A DNA stretch of 64,000 bases from Streptomyces caniferus (lineage in GTDB: Bacteria > Actinomycetota > Actinomycetes > Streptomycetales > Streptomycetaceae), in contig NZ_BLIN01000005.1 of the NCBI RefSeq assembly GCF_009811555.1, positions 1,869,501 through 1,933,500 of the forward strand, in the 5' to 3' direction. Both the position numbers and the translations under genes were made by a program. Under the pieces are notes generated by a model that saw only the letters and a program-made list of their open reading frames with translations, was not told the origin of the DNA and did not search any database. Within the stretch, counting starts at the first letter, position 1, and the number at the start of each line of letters is the position of its first letter. Below, one piece after another: positions 23,949 through 32,445 of this stretch.

Positions 23949-25574
23949 CTACAGCGGTGCGATGTCGGTCAGTTCACCGTCCTCCAGGGCGAGCCATCGG
24001 GTGATGCCGAGGTCCCGGAGGAACGTCAGGTCGTGGCTGACGACGAGGAGCGCGCCCTCGTAGGACTCCAGGGCCGTGACGAGCCGGCGGACCGAGGCGA
24101 TGTCGAGGTTGTTGGTCGGTTCGTCGAGCAGCAGCAGCTGCGGTGCCGGTTCGGCCAGCATCAGCGCGGCGAGCGAGGCGCGGAAGCGTTCGCCGCCGGA
24201 GAGCGTGCCGGCCTGCTGGTCGGCGCGGGCGCCCTTGAACAGGAAGCGGGCGAGCCGCGCCCGGATGTGGTTGTTGGTGGCGTCCGGGGCGAAGCGGGCG
24301 ACGTTCTCGGCCACGGTCAGCCCGGGGTCGAGCACGTCCAGCCGCTGGGGCAGGAAGCGGTAGGGGACATGGGCCTCGGCCGTCCCTTCCTGCGGGGGGA
24401 TCTCGCCGGCGACGGTCCGCAGCAGCGTGGTCTTGCCGCAGCCGTTGCGGCCGGTGAGCGCGATCCGTTCGGGGCCGCGCACCTCCAGGTCGGCCTGCGC
24501 GCCGTAACGGGCCCGCAGGGCGTGCAGGGTGAGGACCGTGCGGCCCGGCGGCACGGCGGTGTGCGGCAGGTCGATACGGATCTCGTCGTCGTCCCGGACC
24601 GCCTCGGCCGCCTCGTCGAGGCGCTCTCTGGCCTCCTTCAGGCGTTCGGTGTGCAGATTGCGGTGCTTGCCCGCGGAGACCTGGGCCTCCCTCTTGCGCT
24701 CGTTCATGACGATCTTCGGTTCGCGCTTGTTGGCGTTCATCTTGTTGCCGTAGCGGACCCGGCGGGCCAACTTGATCTGGGCGTCGGCGAGTTCGCGCTT
24801 CTGGCGCTGGACGTCGGCCTCGGCGGCCCGCACCGTCCGCTCGGCCGCCTCCTGCTCGACGGCCAGGGCGTGTTCGTAGGCGCTGAAGTTGCCGCCGTAC
24901 CAGTGGATCTCCCCGTCGCGGAAGTCGGCGATCCGGTCGACGAGTTCGAGGAGTTCCCGGTCGTGGCTGACCACGACGAGCACCCCGGACCAGCCGGTGA
25001 CCGCGGCATGGAGCCGCTCGCGGGCCGCCCGGTCGAGGTTGTTGGTGGGCTCGTCGAGCAGCAGGACGTCCGGCCGGCGCAGCAGCAGGGCCGCCAGCCG
25101 CAGCAAGACGGACTCGCCGCCGGACACCTCACCGATGGTGCGGTCGAGGTCGAGGCCGGGCAGGCCGAGCTGGTCGAGGGTGGCGCGGGCGCGCTCCTCG
25201 ACGTCCCAGTCGTCACCGATGGCGGTGAAGTGCTCCTCGCTCGCGTCGCCGCCCTCGATGGCGTGCAGGGCGGCGCGCGCCGCGGCGATGCCGAGCGCCT
25301 CGTCGACCCGCAGCGCGGTGTCGAGCGGCGCGTGCTGCGGGAGGTAGCCGACCTCGCCGGCGACCTTGATGCTTCCCGCGGTCGGGGTCAGCTCGCCCGC
25401 GATCAGCTTCAACAGGGTGGACTTTCCTGCCCCGTTGAGGCCGATGAGGCCGGTGCGGCCGGGGCCGACGGCCAGCGGGAAGTCCTCCAGGACGGGGGTG
25501 CCGTCGGGCCAGGCGAAGCCGAGGCCGGTACAGACGATGGCCGCGGAGGAGGCGGAGGAGGCGGGCATGGACAC
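23949..25574 (-). CDS. ABC-F family ATP-binding cassette protein
   Basis: A 541-residue soluble protein with two ATP-binding domains and no membrane segments. Domain 1 has Walker A GLNGAGKST, signature VSGGE and LLLDEPTNN; domain 2 has GRNGCGKTT, LSGGE and LLLDEPTNN. A long charged interdomain linker contains KREPKIVMNERKREAQ. ABC-F proteins act on the ribosome, as translation factors or antibiotic-protection proteins. I chose the GTG at 25574, encoding VSMPASS, because AGGAG lies 6 nt upstream; the ATG two codons later is 12 nt from it. The frame stays open upstream to about 25727, with no ribosome site at the earlier ATG (25631). The role in resistance versus housekeeping is uncertain. Confidence 0.88.
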   Translation of the reverse strand: MSMPASSASSAAIVCTGLGFAWPDGTPVLEDFPLAVGPGRTGLIGLNGAGKSTLLKLIAGELTPTAGSIKVAGEVGYLPQHAPLDTALRVDEALGIAAARAALHAIEGGDASEEHFTAIGDDWDVEERARATLDQLGLPGLDLDRTIGEVSGGESVLLRLAALLLRRPDVLLLDEPTNNLDRAARERLHAAVTGWSGVLVVVSHDRELLELVDRIADFRDGEIHWYGGNFSAYEHALAVEQEAAERTVRAAEADVQRQKRELADAQIKLARRVRYGNKMNANKREPKIVMNERKREAQVSAGKHRNLHTERLKEARERLDEAAEAVRDDDEIRIDLPHTAVPPGRTVLTLHALRARYGAQADLEVRGPERIALTGRNGCGKTTLLRTVAGEIPPQEGTAEAHVPYRFLPQRLDVLDPGLTVAENVARFAPDATNNHIRARLARFLFKGARADQQAGTLSGGERFRASLAALMLAEPAPQLLLLDEPTNNLDIASVRRLVTALESYEGALLVVSHDLTFLRDLGITRWLALEDGELTDIAPL

Positions 25575-25924
25575 AGGGGTCTCCTGGGGCGCGAAGGGGT
25601 GTGGGGAATGCGCTGGGAGACACCGCGTCATCGCAAACGCCGTGGTGCGTCGGGTACGCCGTGGGTACGCCGAGGTCGCGGACGGGCCGCGCGAGGCATG
25701 ATCCGCCGCTCCGGAAACCGGAAGCACAGGGCGGAAGACCGTCGCGGGCGCGGTGTCTCAGGACCTCAGACGAGCAACGGCCTTCTCCGATCGGCGGCAA
25801 TGGGGCGAGATCGACAATACGGGGGACGCCGCCGAAACGCAAACGCTATTTTCGTTGCGTTTGCGTTTCTCCGCCGGGCGGTGCGGTCTCCCCGTCCCGC
25901 CGGGCGGTGCGGCGTCCCCGGGCC
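25575..25924. other. 350-bp intergenic region upstream of the ABC-F gene
   Basis: No convincing coding signal. It contains the inverted repeat at 25834-25869 and a third copy of its core (GCAAACGC at 25633-25640, about 60 bp before the ABC-F start). The ABC-F promoter and any leader should lie here. Confidence 0.6.
25834..25869. repeat. 12-bp perfect inverted repeat with 12-nt spacer
   Basis: GAAACGCAAACG (25834-25845) and CGTTTGCGTTTC (25858-25869) are exact complements. Each arm is itself a tandem AAACGC repeat. The spacer CTATTTTCGTTG is AT-rich. It is 56 bp past the P450 stop and 260 bp before the ABC-F start, so it may be a terminator of the P450 gene or an operator; no U-tract follows. 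Confidence 0.6.
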
Positions 25925-27346
25925 CTACTCCCCCGCTCCGCCCCGCGGGCGCAGGCGCACCCTTGCCGGGCCGGTCGCCTGGAGGGTGATCCCGGCGGCG
26001 ACCGGCACCTCCTCGTCCACGGCCTCGAGTTCGTACGCACGCAGCAGCGTGGCCAGCGCCAGGACGGACTCCAGCATCGAGAAGTGCTGCCCGATGCAGG
26101 CGCGCGGCCCGCCGCCGAACGGGAACCAGGCGTAGCGGTGCCGCGCCGCCTCCCTCTCGGGTGCGAAGCGCCGCGGATCGAACCGTTCCGGGTCCTCCCA
26201 CAGCTCCGGGCTGCGATGGGTGACCCAGGGCGCGACGACCACATCGGCGCCGGCCGGTATGCGGTATCCGCCGATCTCCGTGGCGGCCACGGCCCGGCGG
26301 CTGACGACCGGCGCCGCCGGATACAGCCGCATGGACTCCTTGAGCGCCTGCGTCAGATACGGCAGCCGGTCCAGGTCGGCGGCCGTGGGGGTGTCCTCCC
26401 CCAGCACCCGGTCGATCTCCTCGCGGACCCTCGTCTGTTCCTCGGGGTGCCGGGCGAGGAGGTGGAGGGTGAAGGCGAGGGAGGTCGCGGTGGTCTCGTG
26501 CCCCGCCAGCAGGAAGATCAGGACCTGTTCGCGGACCTCGGTCGCGTCCAGGGAGCCGTCCTGCTCGTTGCCGGCCGCGGCCAGCAGGGACAGCAGGTCG
26601 TCGCCCTCGTCCACGGCCGCTCCGGCTGCACCGCGCGCCGCCCGCCGGTCCTCGATGATGCGGTCGCACAGCGCGTTCAGCTCGTCGGTGGCCGCGCGGG
26701 CCCGGAGGTTCCCGGGTGTCGGCCACTCGCGCGGGATCTTCACGGGGACGTAGGCACGCTGTACGACATACGCGTTGATGACCGGGGCGCACCGGTGGAA
26801 GGCGTCCTCGGCCGCCGCCGCGTCGAGGCCGAACAGGATCCGGGCGACGGTGCGCAGCGCCAGCCGGTTCATCTCGGGGACCAGGTCGACGGTGTTCTGC
26901 TCGGCGGTGCGCCAGCGGTCGGCGAGGGTGCCGGCCTCGGTCGTGACGGCCGCCGCGTAGCTGTCGACCCGGCGCTTGGTGAACAGCGGCTGCACCAGCC
27001 GCCGCTGCCTGAGGTAGTCGGCGTCCTGGCTGGTGAGCAGGCCGTTGCCGAACGCCTGCCGGACCTCCTCGTAGAGCGGGTGGTCCTTGCGGAAGTTGGC
27101 GGCCTGGGAGGCGAGGATCTGCTGCACGCCCTCGGGCGCGAAGACCGCGTGGAACACACTGCGCAGACCGGGCGGCCCGGCCTCCAGCCGCACCACATCG
27201 CCGTGCGCACGCCGGGCGTTCAGGAACGTACCGAGGGAGTCGCGCCGGAGGTCGAACATCGAGCCGAGCACGGGAAGACCCGCCGGGCCGGGTATCGCGC
27301 TCTCCGGTGCGGAACCGGGGTGGGGGTGGGACTCGCTTGGGGACAT
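25925..27346 (-). CDS. Cytochrome P450
   Basis: A 473-residue haem monooxygenase. The I-helix oxygen-binding motif AGHETT is at 281-286, the ExxR pair at Glu337/Arg340 (ESMR), and the haem-binding loop FGGGPRACIG at 410-419 with Cys417 as ligand. The N-terminus (AIPGPAGLPVLGSM) resembles the Pro-rich start of class II/CYP4-like soluble P450s. It needs an electron donor, and none is fused. A thioredoxin-fold 2Fe-2S protein is encoded divergently 290 bp away, across an array of palindromic repeats. The substrate is unknown. Confidence 0.92.
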   Translation of the reverse strand: MSPSESHPHPGSAPESAIPGPAGLPVLGSMFDLRRDSLGTFLNARRAHGDVVRLEAGPPGLRSVFHAVFAPEGVQQILASQAANFRKDHPLYEEVRQAFGNGLLTSQDADYLRQRRLVQPLFTKRRVDSYAAAVTTEAGTLADRWRTAEQNTVDLVPEMNRLALRTVARILFGLDAAAAEDAFHRCAPVINAYVVQRAYVPVKIPREWPTPGNLRARAATDELNALCDRIIEDRRAARGAAGAAVDEGDDLLSLLAAAGNEQDGSLDATEVREQVLIFLLAGHETTATSLAFTLHLLARHPEEQTRVREEIDRVLGEDTPTAADLDRLPYLTQALKESMRLYPAAPVVSRRAVAATEIGGYRIPAGADVVVAPWVTHRSPELWEDPERFDPRRFAPEREAARHRYAWFPFGGGPRACIGQHFSMLESVLALATLLRAYELEAVDEEVPVAAGITLQATGPARVRLRPRGGAGE

Positions 27347-27356
27347 GCCGGATGTC

Positions 27357-27477
27357 TATCCCGCGAGCGACGGTTCCTATCCCGGGAGCGGGGGTTCTAT
27401 CCCGGGAGCGGGGGTTGCTCTCCGGAGAGCGGGGGTTGCTCTCCGGAGAGCGGGGGTTGCTCTCCGGAGAGCGGGGG
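27357..27477. repeat. Tandem 20-21-bp palindromic repeat array upstream of the P450 gene
   Basis: Five contiguous units: 27374-27394, 27395-27414, 27415-27435, 27436-27456 and 27457-27477, preceded by a degenerate unit at 27357-27373. Units 3-5 are identical (TTGCTCTCCGGAGAGCGGGGG) and contain the 14-bp palindrome GCTCTCCGGAGAGC. Units 1-2 carry CTATCCCGGGAGCGGGGG. Further GTCGCTCTCCCG half-units occur near 27508 and 27529. A two-turn period on the DNA and a position just before the P450 start suggest a multi-site operator. Confidence 0.75.
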
Positions 27478-27636
27478 GTGTTCTCCGTTGCCGTGCCGCG
27501 CGGCCGGGTCGCTCTCCCGCACGGCCTGGTCGCTCTCCCGCTCGGGTCGCCGGCTCGGCGCCGTATCCCGGCCGTCGCCCCGGTGTCGCACCCCGGTCGC
27601 CCTCCCGGCACGAGGCCGCGGCATCGGCCCCGTAGC

Positions 27637-28050
27637 ATGAACCGGATGATCAGCAAGCCTGCCAAAAAGGCAGCCACCGCGTCCCCGTGCCGGGTCACCG
27701 TTTGCCGCGGCTGCTGCTGCGGCGATGCGGCCAAGGTCCCGGGCGTCGACCACGCCGGGCAGATACCGCGGCTGCGCGCGGCGCTCGACGGTGCGGCGCC
27801 GGTGCGGGCCTCGGAGTGTCTGGACGTCTGTGACCAGGCGAATGTGGTCGTGGTCCAGCCGTCGCCCGCGGGCCGGGCGGCCGGCGGGCGCCCCGTCTGG
27901 CTGGGGCTGGTCAACGACGACGACGCACTGGCGGACATCGCCGCATGGATCCGCGCCGGCGGCCCCGGCCTCGCGGAACCGCCGGGCGTCCTCGACCTGT
28001 ACGCGATCACGGTGTCGCGACGGGTACGGGAAGGCCTGGAGAAGGGCTGA
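27637..28050 (+). CDS. Thioredoxin-like [2Fe-2S] ferredoxin domain protein
   Basis: A 137-residue protein of the (2Fe-2S) ferredoxin type with a thioredoxin fold. The cysteine pattern is VCRGCCCG (Cys23, Cys26-28) and ECLDVCDQANVVVV (Cys61, Cys65). The C-terminal half (WLGLVNDDDALADIAAWIRAGG) matches this small actinobacterial family. The ATG at 27637 or the one three codons later could be used; both have weak ribosome sites. It is divergent from the P450 gene and could supply electrons to it, which is inference. Confidence 0.8.
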   Translation: MNRMISKPAKKAATASPCRVTVCRGCCCGDAAKVPGVDHAGQIPRLRAALDGAAPVRASECLDVCDQANVVVVQPSPAGRAAGGRPVWLGLVNDDDALADIAAWIRAGGPGLAEPPGVLDLYAITVSRRVREGLEKG

Positions 28051-28202
28051 GACACCGGGACGCCGCCCGCGCCCCGGCACCGAAGCACCCGCGCTCCGGC
28101 ATCGGCCACCCGCGTTCGGTATCGACCGCCCACCTCCCGCATCGTCCGCCTACGGCCCCGCCTCGCCCGCCCGCCCGCCGCCTGCCCCGCACGCCACCGC
28201 CA

Positions 28203-28227
28203 CCGGTTACCGGTTACCGGTTACCGG
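28203..28227. repeat. Triple CCGGTTA direct repeat upstream of the response regulator
   Basis: Three exact 7-bp copies of CCGGTTA (28203-28223) followed by CCGG, forming overlapping GGTTACC palindromes, about 95 bp before the response regulator start. This is a possible activator or autoregulation site. The rest of 28051-28320 has no gene. Confidence 0.5.
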
Positions 28228-28320
28228 ATTCTTACGGCAGCGGGCCCGGCCCCTCGCCGGCCCCCGCGTTGGTGTTGGCTGGATCCATGACGCCTCTCCC
28301 GGGAAGGCCACGCTGACGCC

Positions 28321-29120
<800 letters not shown>

Positions 29121-29124
<4 letters not shown>

Positions 29125-30275
29125 CGGACTTCCTGGTCATCGTGGCGCTGGCGGCGCTGGGCGCGGCGCTGGCGGGCCTGCTCGCCGCGCCCGCGGTCCG
29201 GGTGCTGCGGCGTCGGTCGGTCGCGCTCTCGCTGTTCGCGGTGGCGGTGCTGGCGGTGGCCGCGATGGCGGCCGGCACGGTCGCGGTCGCCCAGGCGATG
29301 TTCCTGTCCGGGCACGACCTCGGCGTGGTGATGGCCGTGGTCGCCGTCTCCGGAGTGGTGTCGCTGGCGGCCGCGCTGCTCTTCGGGCGGCGGATCGCCG
29401 CGGGCAGCCGGGAGCTGGCGCGTTCGGCCCGTACGGTCGGCAGCGAGGGCGGCTTCGTGGCGCCCGCCGAACCGCCGACCTCCGAACTGGCCGCACTGTC
29501 CCGGGCGTTGGAGGAGACCAGCGGGCGGCTCGCCGAGGCACGGGAGCGGGAGCGGGCGCTGGATGCCTCCCGGCGCGATCTGATCGCCGGGATCTCGCAC
29601 GACCTGCGCACCCCGCTCGCCGGGCTGCGGGCGATGGCCGAGGCGCTGGAGGACGGGGTCGCCGAGGACACCGCGCGCTACCACGCACGGATGCGGATCG
29701 AGGTCGACCGGCTGGCCGCCATGGTCGACGACCTCTTCGAACTGTCCCGTATCCAGGCCGGGGCGCTGGCCCTGACGCTGTCGCGGGTGTCGGTGTACGA
29801 CCTGGTGGACGACGCCCTCGCCGGGGCAGGGCCGCTGGCGCGGGCGAGCGGGGTGCGGCTGGTGGACGGCGGGGTGGTACCGCTGCCGGTGCGGGTGGAC
29901 GCCCAGCAGATCACCCGCGTCCTGGGTAATCTGCTGGTCAACGCCATCCGTGCGACACCGGCCGACGGCACCGTCGCGGTCAGCGCACGGCACGAGAAGG
30001 GCCGGGTGGTGCTCGCCGTCGAGGACGGCTGCGGCGGCATTCCGCCGGAGGATCTGCCGCGGGTCTTCGACACCGGCTGGCGCGGCGGCGCGGCACGCAC
30101 CCCGCGCACGGACGGCAAGGGCGGCGCCGGACTGGGGCTGGCGATCGTCCGCGGGATCGTGGAGGCCCATGAGGGCCGCGCGACGGTACGGAACGCCGGT
30201 TCGGGCTGCCGTTTCGAGGTCGAACTGCCGTCGGCGGAACAGCAGGGAGAACCGCCGACGGCGGCGCCCTGCTGA
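29121..30275 (+). CDS. Sensor histidine kinase
   Basis: A 384-residue membrane kinase. Three hydrophobic stretches (about 3-26, 33-60, 68-88) make the sensor part, with almost no extracytoplasmic domain. A HAMP-like linker and coiled coil lead to the HisKA box ISHDLRTPL with phospho-accepting His160. The N-box is LLVNAIRATPADG, the G1 box VEDGCGGIPPEDL and the G2 box GGAGLGLAIVRGIVEAHEG. The lack of an external domain suggests it senses a membrane or intramembrane signal. It partners the overlapping response regulator. Confidence 0.9.
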
Positions 30276-30303
30276 CCCGCACACGAGGGATCCGGACGGC
30301 CTC

Positions 30304-30864
30304 CTACGGCGCGAGGGTCGTGAGCCAGTCCTCGACGGCAAGGGCATCGGCCCACCGCGGGAAGAGCTTCTCGGTGAGGACCCGGTGCACCTCGGGGTCG
30401 GTGTCGAGGCAGGCATCCGTCAGGACGGTGAGGCCGAAGTCCAGGTCGTTGGCCTGGCACAGGGTGGACAGCACCACACCGCCGGTGGCGAGGCCGGCGA
30501 GGACGAGGCTGTCGATACCGCGAGCCCTGAGCACCAGGTCGAGGTCGCTTCCCGAGAAGGCGCTCGCCCGCCGCTTGGTGACCACGATCTCGCCGTCCCG
30601 GGGCGCGACATCGGGATGGATCCCGGTGCCCGGGGCGTCCTCGGCGAACAGGCCGTCCCGTACGACATGGGTGAGCACCCTGTTGCGGGGGCTGACGTCC
30701 GGCCGGCCCGGACGTAATCCGATGACCACGTGGATCACCGGGATGTCCGCCGCCCGGGCACCGTCGATCGCCCGGCGCAGCCGCGTCAGATATCCGGAAC
30801 CGGCATCCACGAGGTCCACGATGTCGCGCTGGACGTCCATGACGAGAAGTGCGCGGTGTGCCAT
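30304..30864 (-). CDS. Isochorismatase-like hydrolase lacking the catalytic cysteine
   Basis: A 186-residue member of the isochorismatase/nicotinamidase fold. Asp10 (VMDVQ) and Lys97 (VVTKRRASAF) of the Asp-Lys-Cys triad are present, but at the cysteine position in LAGLATGGVVLST the residue is Val130; Cys136 nearby is not in the catalytic slot. True isochorismatases also lack this Cys, so the protein could still be an active non-thiol hydrolase. Amide hydrolysis by the cysteine mechanism is unlikely. The start has an AAGAAGGACGACAG ribosome region. The gene is minus-strand, convergent with the sensor kinase and 40 bp downstream of the cytochrome b gene. Confidence 0.8.
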   Translation of the reverse strand: MAHRALLVMDVQRDIVDLVDAGSGYLTRLRRAIDGARAADIPVIHVVIGLRPGRPDVSPRNRVLTHVVRDGLFAEDAPGTGIHPDVAPRDGEIVVTKRRASAFSGSDLDLVLRARGIDSLVLAGLATGGVVLSTLCQANDLDFGLTVLTDACLDTDPEVHRVLTEKLFPRWADALAVEDWLTTLAP

Positions 30865-30904
30865 GTCTGTCGTCCTTCTTCACTGGGGAACGTGTCGAGC
30901 CCAG

Positions 30905-31633
30905 TCAAGCAGTGCCACGCGGCCCGCGGTCGCCGGCGTGCCCGCCCCGGTGTCCGGCCCCGCCCCCGTGCTCGTCCCCGCCTCCGTGCCCGTCCGTGTC
31001 CCGGTCCTCGGGCGCCCACAACGGATGCTCCCGCCTGGCCCATTGGGCGTCGACGGAACCGGTGCGCAGACCGCGGCGCGACTCGGGGTCGCCGAAGGCC
31101 TTCCAGACATGGCCGGAAATCACCAGGATCACGGCGAGCGCGAGCCAGTCGTGGACGAAGGTCGCGCCCGTGCGCCAGAGCAGCGGTGCGAGGGAGGTGA
31201 ACCACATCAGCAGGCCGGTGCCGAGCATCACCAGGACCGCACCGGCGATCCAGGCGGCGTAGAGCTTCTGCCCGGCGTTGAACTTGCCCGCCGGGCGGCC
31301 GCCCCGGCGGCGCAGCGCGGCGCGCAGCCATTGGCGGTCGTGCGGGCCGTAGCGGTTGAGGCGGGTGAGGTCGGCGCGCAGCGCGCGGGAGCCGAGGCCC
31401 AGCAGCAGGGGGACGGGCAGCAGGATGCCGGACCACTCGTGGACGGTGACCATCAGGTGGCGGCGGCCCACGAGTTCGGCGAGGAAGGGGAGGTAGAGGC
31501 AGCCCGCGGTGAGGACGCAGACGGCCATCAGGGTGGCGGTGGCGCGGTGCACCCGGTGCTCGGCCGCGGTGAAGCGGTGGACACGGGGGCGGACCGCGGG
31601 GGGCTCGGGGCGGCTCTCAGGTGGTGGGGGCAT
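30905..31633 (-). CDS. Cytochrome b/b6-domain membrane protein
   Basis: A 242-residue membrane protein with about four hydrophobic helices and histidines positioned for haem b (HRVHRATATLMAV, VHEWSGILLP, FVHDWLALAVILVISGHVW), like the gamma subunit of formate dehydrogenase. The C-terminus is a His/Gly/Asp-rich tail (GHGGGDEHGGGAGHRGGH). The ATG at 31633 overlaps the end of the molybdopterin gene by 17 nt, so both are translated together. It probably passes electrons from the quinone pool to that periplasmic oxidoreductase, as MsrQ does for MsrP; the family assignment is by topology. Confidence 0.82.
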   Translation of the reverse strand: MPPPPESRPEPPAVRPRVHRFTAAEHRVHRATATLMAVCVLTAGCLYLPFLAELVGRRHLMVTVHEWSGILLPVPLLLGLGSRALRADLTRLNRYGPHDRQWLRAALRRRGGRPAGKFNAGQKLYAAWIAGAVLVMLGTGLLMWFTSLAPLLWRTGATFVHDWLALAVILVISGHVWKAFGDPESRRGLRTGSVDAQWARREHPLWAPEDRDTDGHGGGDEHGGGAGHRGGHAGDRGPRGTA

Positions 31634-32366
31634 CGTCGCGTCCGTTCGACCGGCCGACCCAGGCGTCGATGTCATATCCGAGGTGCTCCCAGTATCCGGG
31701 CTGGACATGGTCGGTGACGGTGATCCCGGAGAGCCACTTCGCCGACTTGTAGAAGTACATGGGCGCGACATAGAGGCGCACCGGGCCGCCGTGGGCATGG
31801 CCGAGCGGCTTGTCCTGCATCCGCAGGGCGATCAGGACGTCGTCGCGGCGGGCCTGTTCGAGGGTGAGGGATTCGCTGTAGGAGCCGTCGAAGCAGGTGA
31901 AGCGGACGGCCTTGGCCTCGGGGCGGACACCCGCGGCGTCGAGGAGGGCGGAGAGGCGCACGCCCTCGAAGGGGGTGGTGGGCACCCGCCAGCCGGTCAC
32001 GCACTGGACGTCGCGGACGAGCCGGGTCTGGGGCAGCCGGCGCAGATCGGCGAGGCGGTAGCTCGCGCGGTGGCGGACCAGGCCGTCGACGGTGAGGCGG
32101 TAGGTGTGTTCGTCCTTGGCCGGTACGGAGCCGGTCACGGAGTAGTAGCGGAAACCGCCACCGCCCGGGAGCAGTCCGGTCAGGCCGGTGGGGTCCCGCT
32201 GCGCGGCGGCCCCGAGTGTGCTGTCGTAGGCACTCTGCAGGAAGGGGGCCGCGGCGACGCCCGCGGCACCGGCGGCGAGCATGCCGAGCACCACACGGCG
32301 GCCCACGGGGGCGCCGAGCCCGTCCTCGCCGCCCCTGGCACGGGGCCGGTTCGCGTCCTTGGTCAC
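31617..32366 (-). CDS. Molybdopterin-dependent oxidoreductase (sulfite oxidase/MsrP-like)
   Basis: A 249-residue protein of the sulfite-oxidase superfamily. A twin-arginine-type export signal is visible (GRRVVLGMLAAGAAGVAAA, Arg23-Arg24), so the domain is probably exported folded. Cys122 in DVQCVTGW is the molybdenum ligand, followed by WRVPTTPFEGVRL and the cofactor-binding LGHAHGGPVRLYVAPMYFYKSAKW. Length and arrangement with a cytochrome b gene resemble MsrP-MsrQ-type reductases, possibly for methionine sulfoxide repair, but Streptomyces members of this shape are not assigned. Confidence 0.86.
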   Translation of the reverse strand: MTKDANRPRARGGEDGLGAPVGRRVVLGMLAAGAAGVAAAPFLQSAYDSTLGAAAQRDPTGLTGLLPGGGGFRYYSVTGSVPAKDEHTYRLTVDGLVRHRASYRLADLRRLPQTRLVRDVQCVTGWRVPTTPFEGVRLSALLDAAGVRPEAKAVRFTCFDGSYSESLTLEQARRDDVLIALRMQDKPLGHAHGGPVRLYVAPMYFYKSAKWLSGITVTDHVQPGYWEHLGYDIDAWVGRSNGRDDAPTT

Positions 32367-32388
32367 CCTTCGATTCGAGCACCCCGCG

Positions 32389-32420
32389 GACGCCGGGGCC
32401 AGTGTCCGGGCCCCGGCGTC
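32389..32420 (-). terminator. Hairpin terminator
   Basis: A perfect 12-bp stem (GACGCCGGGGCC at 32389-32400, complement at 32409-32420) with an 8-nt loop lies 25 bp past the stop of the 327-residue protein gene and before the molybdopterin gene. Confidence 0.65.
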
Positions 32421-32445
32421 AGACTTTCGTCATCAGCGGCGCGGG

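Noticed and set aside
23949..25727. Longer ABC-F start with 50 extra residues
   Set aside because: The extension is basic and low-complexity, lacks a ribosome site and does not match the family's N-terminus; the GTG at 25574 is well placed.
27357..27477. CRISPR-like array
   Set aside because: The repeats are contiguous with no spacers between them and no cas genes are present.
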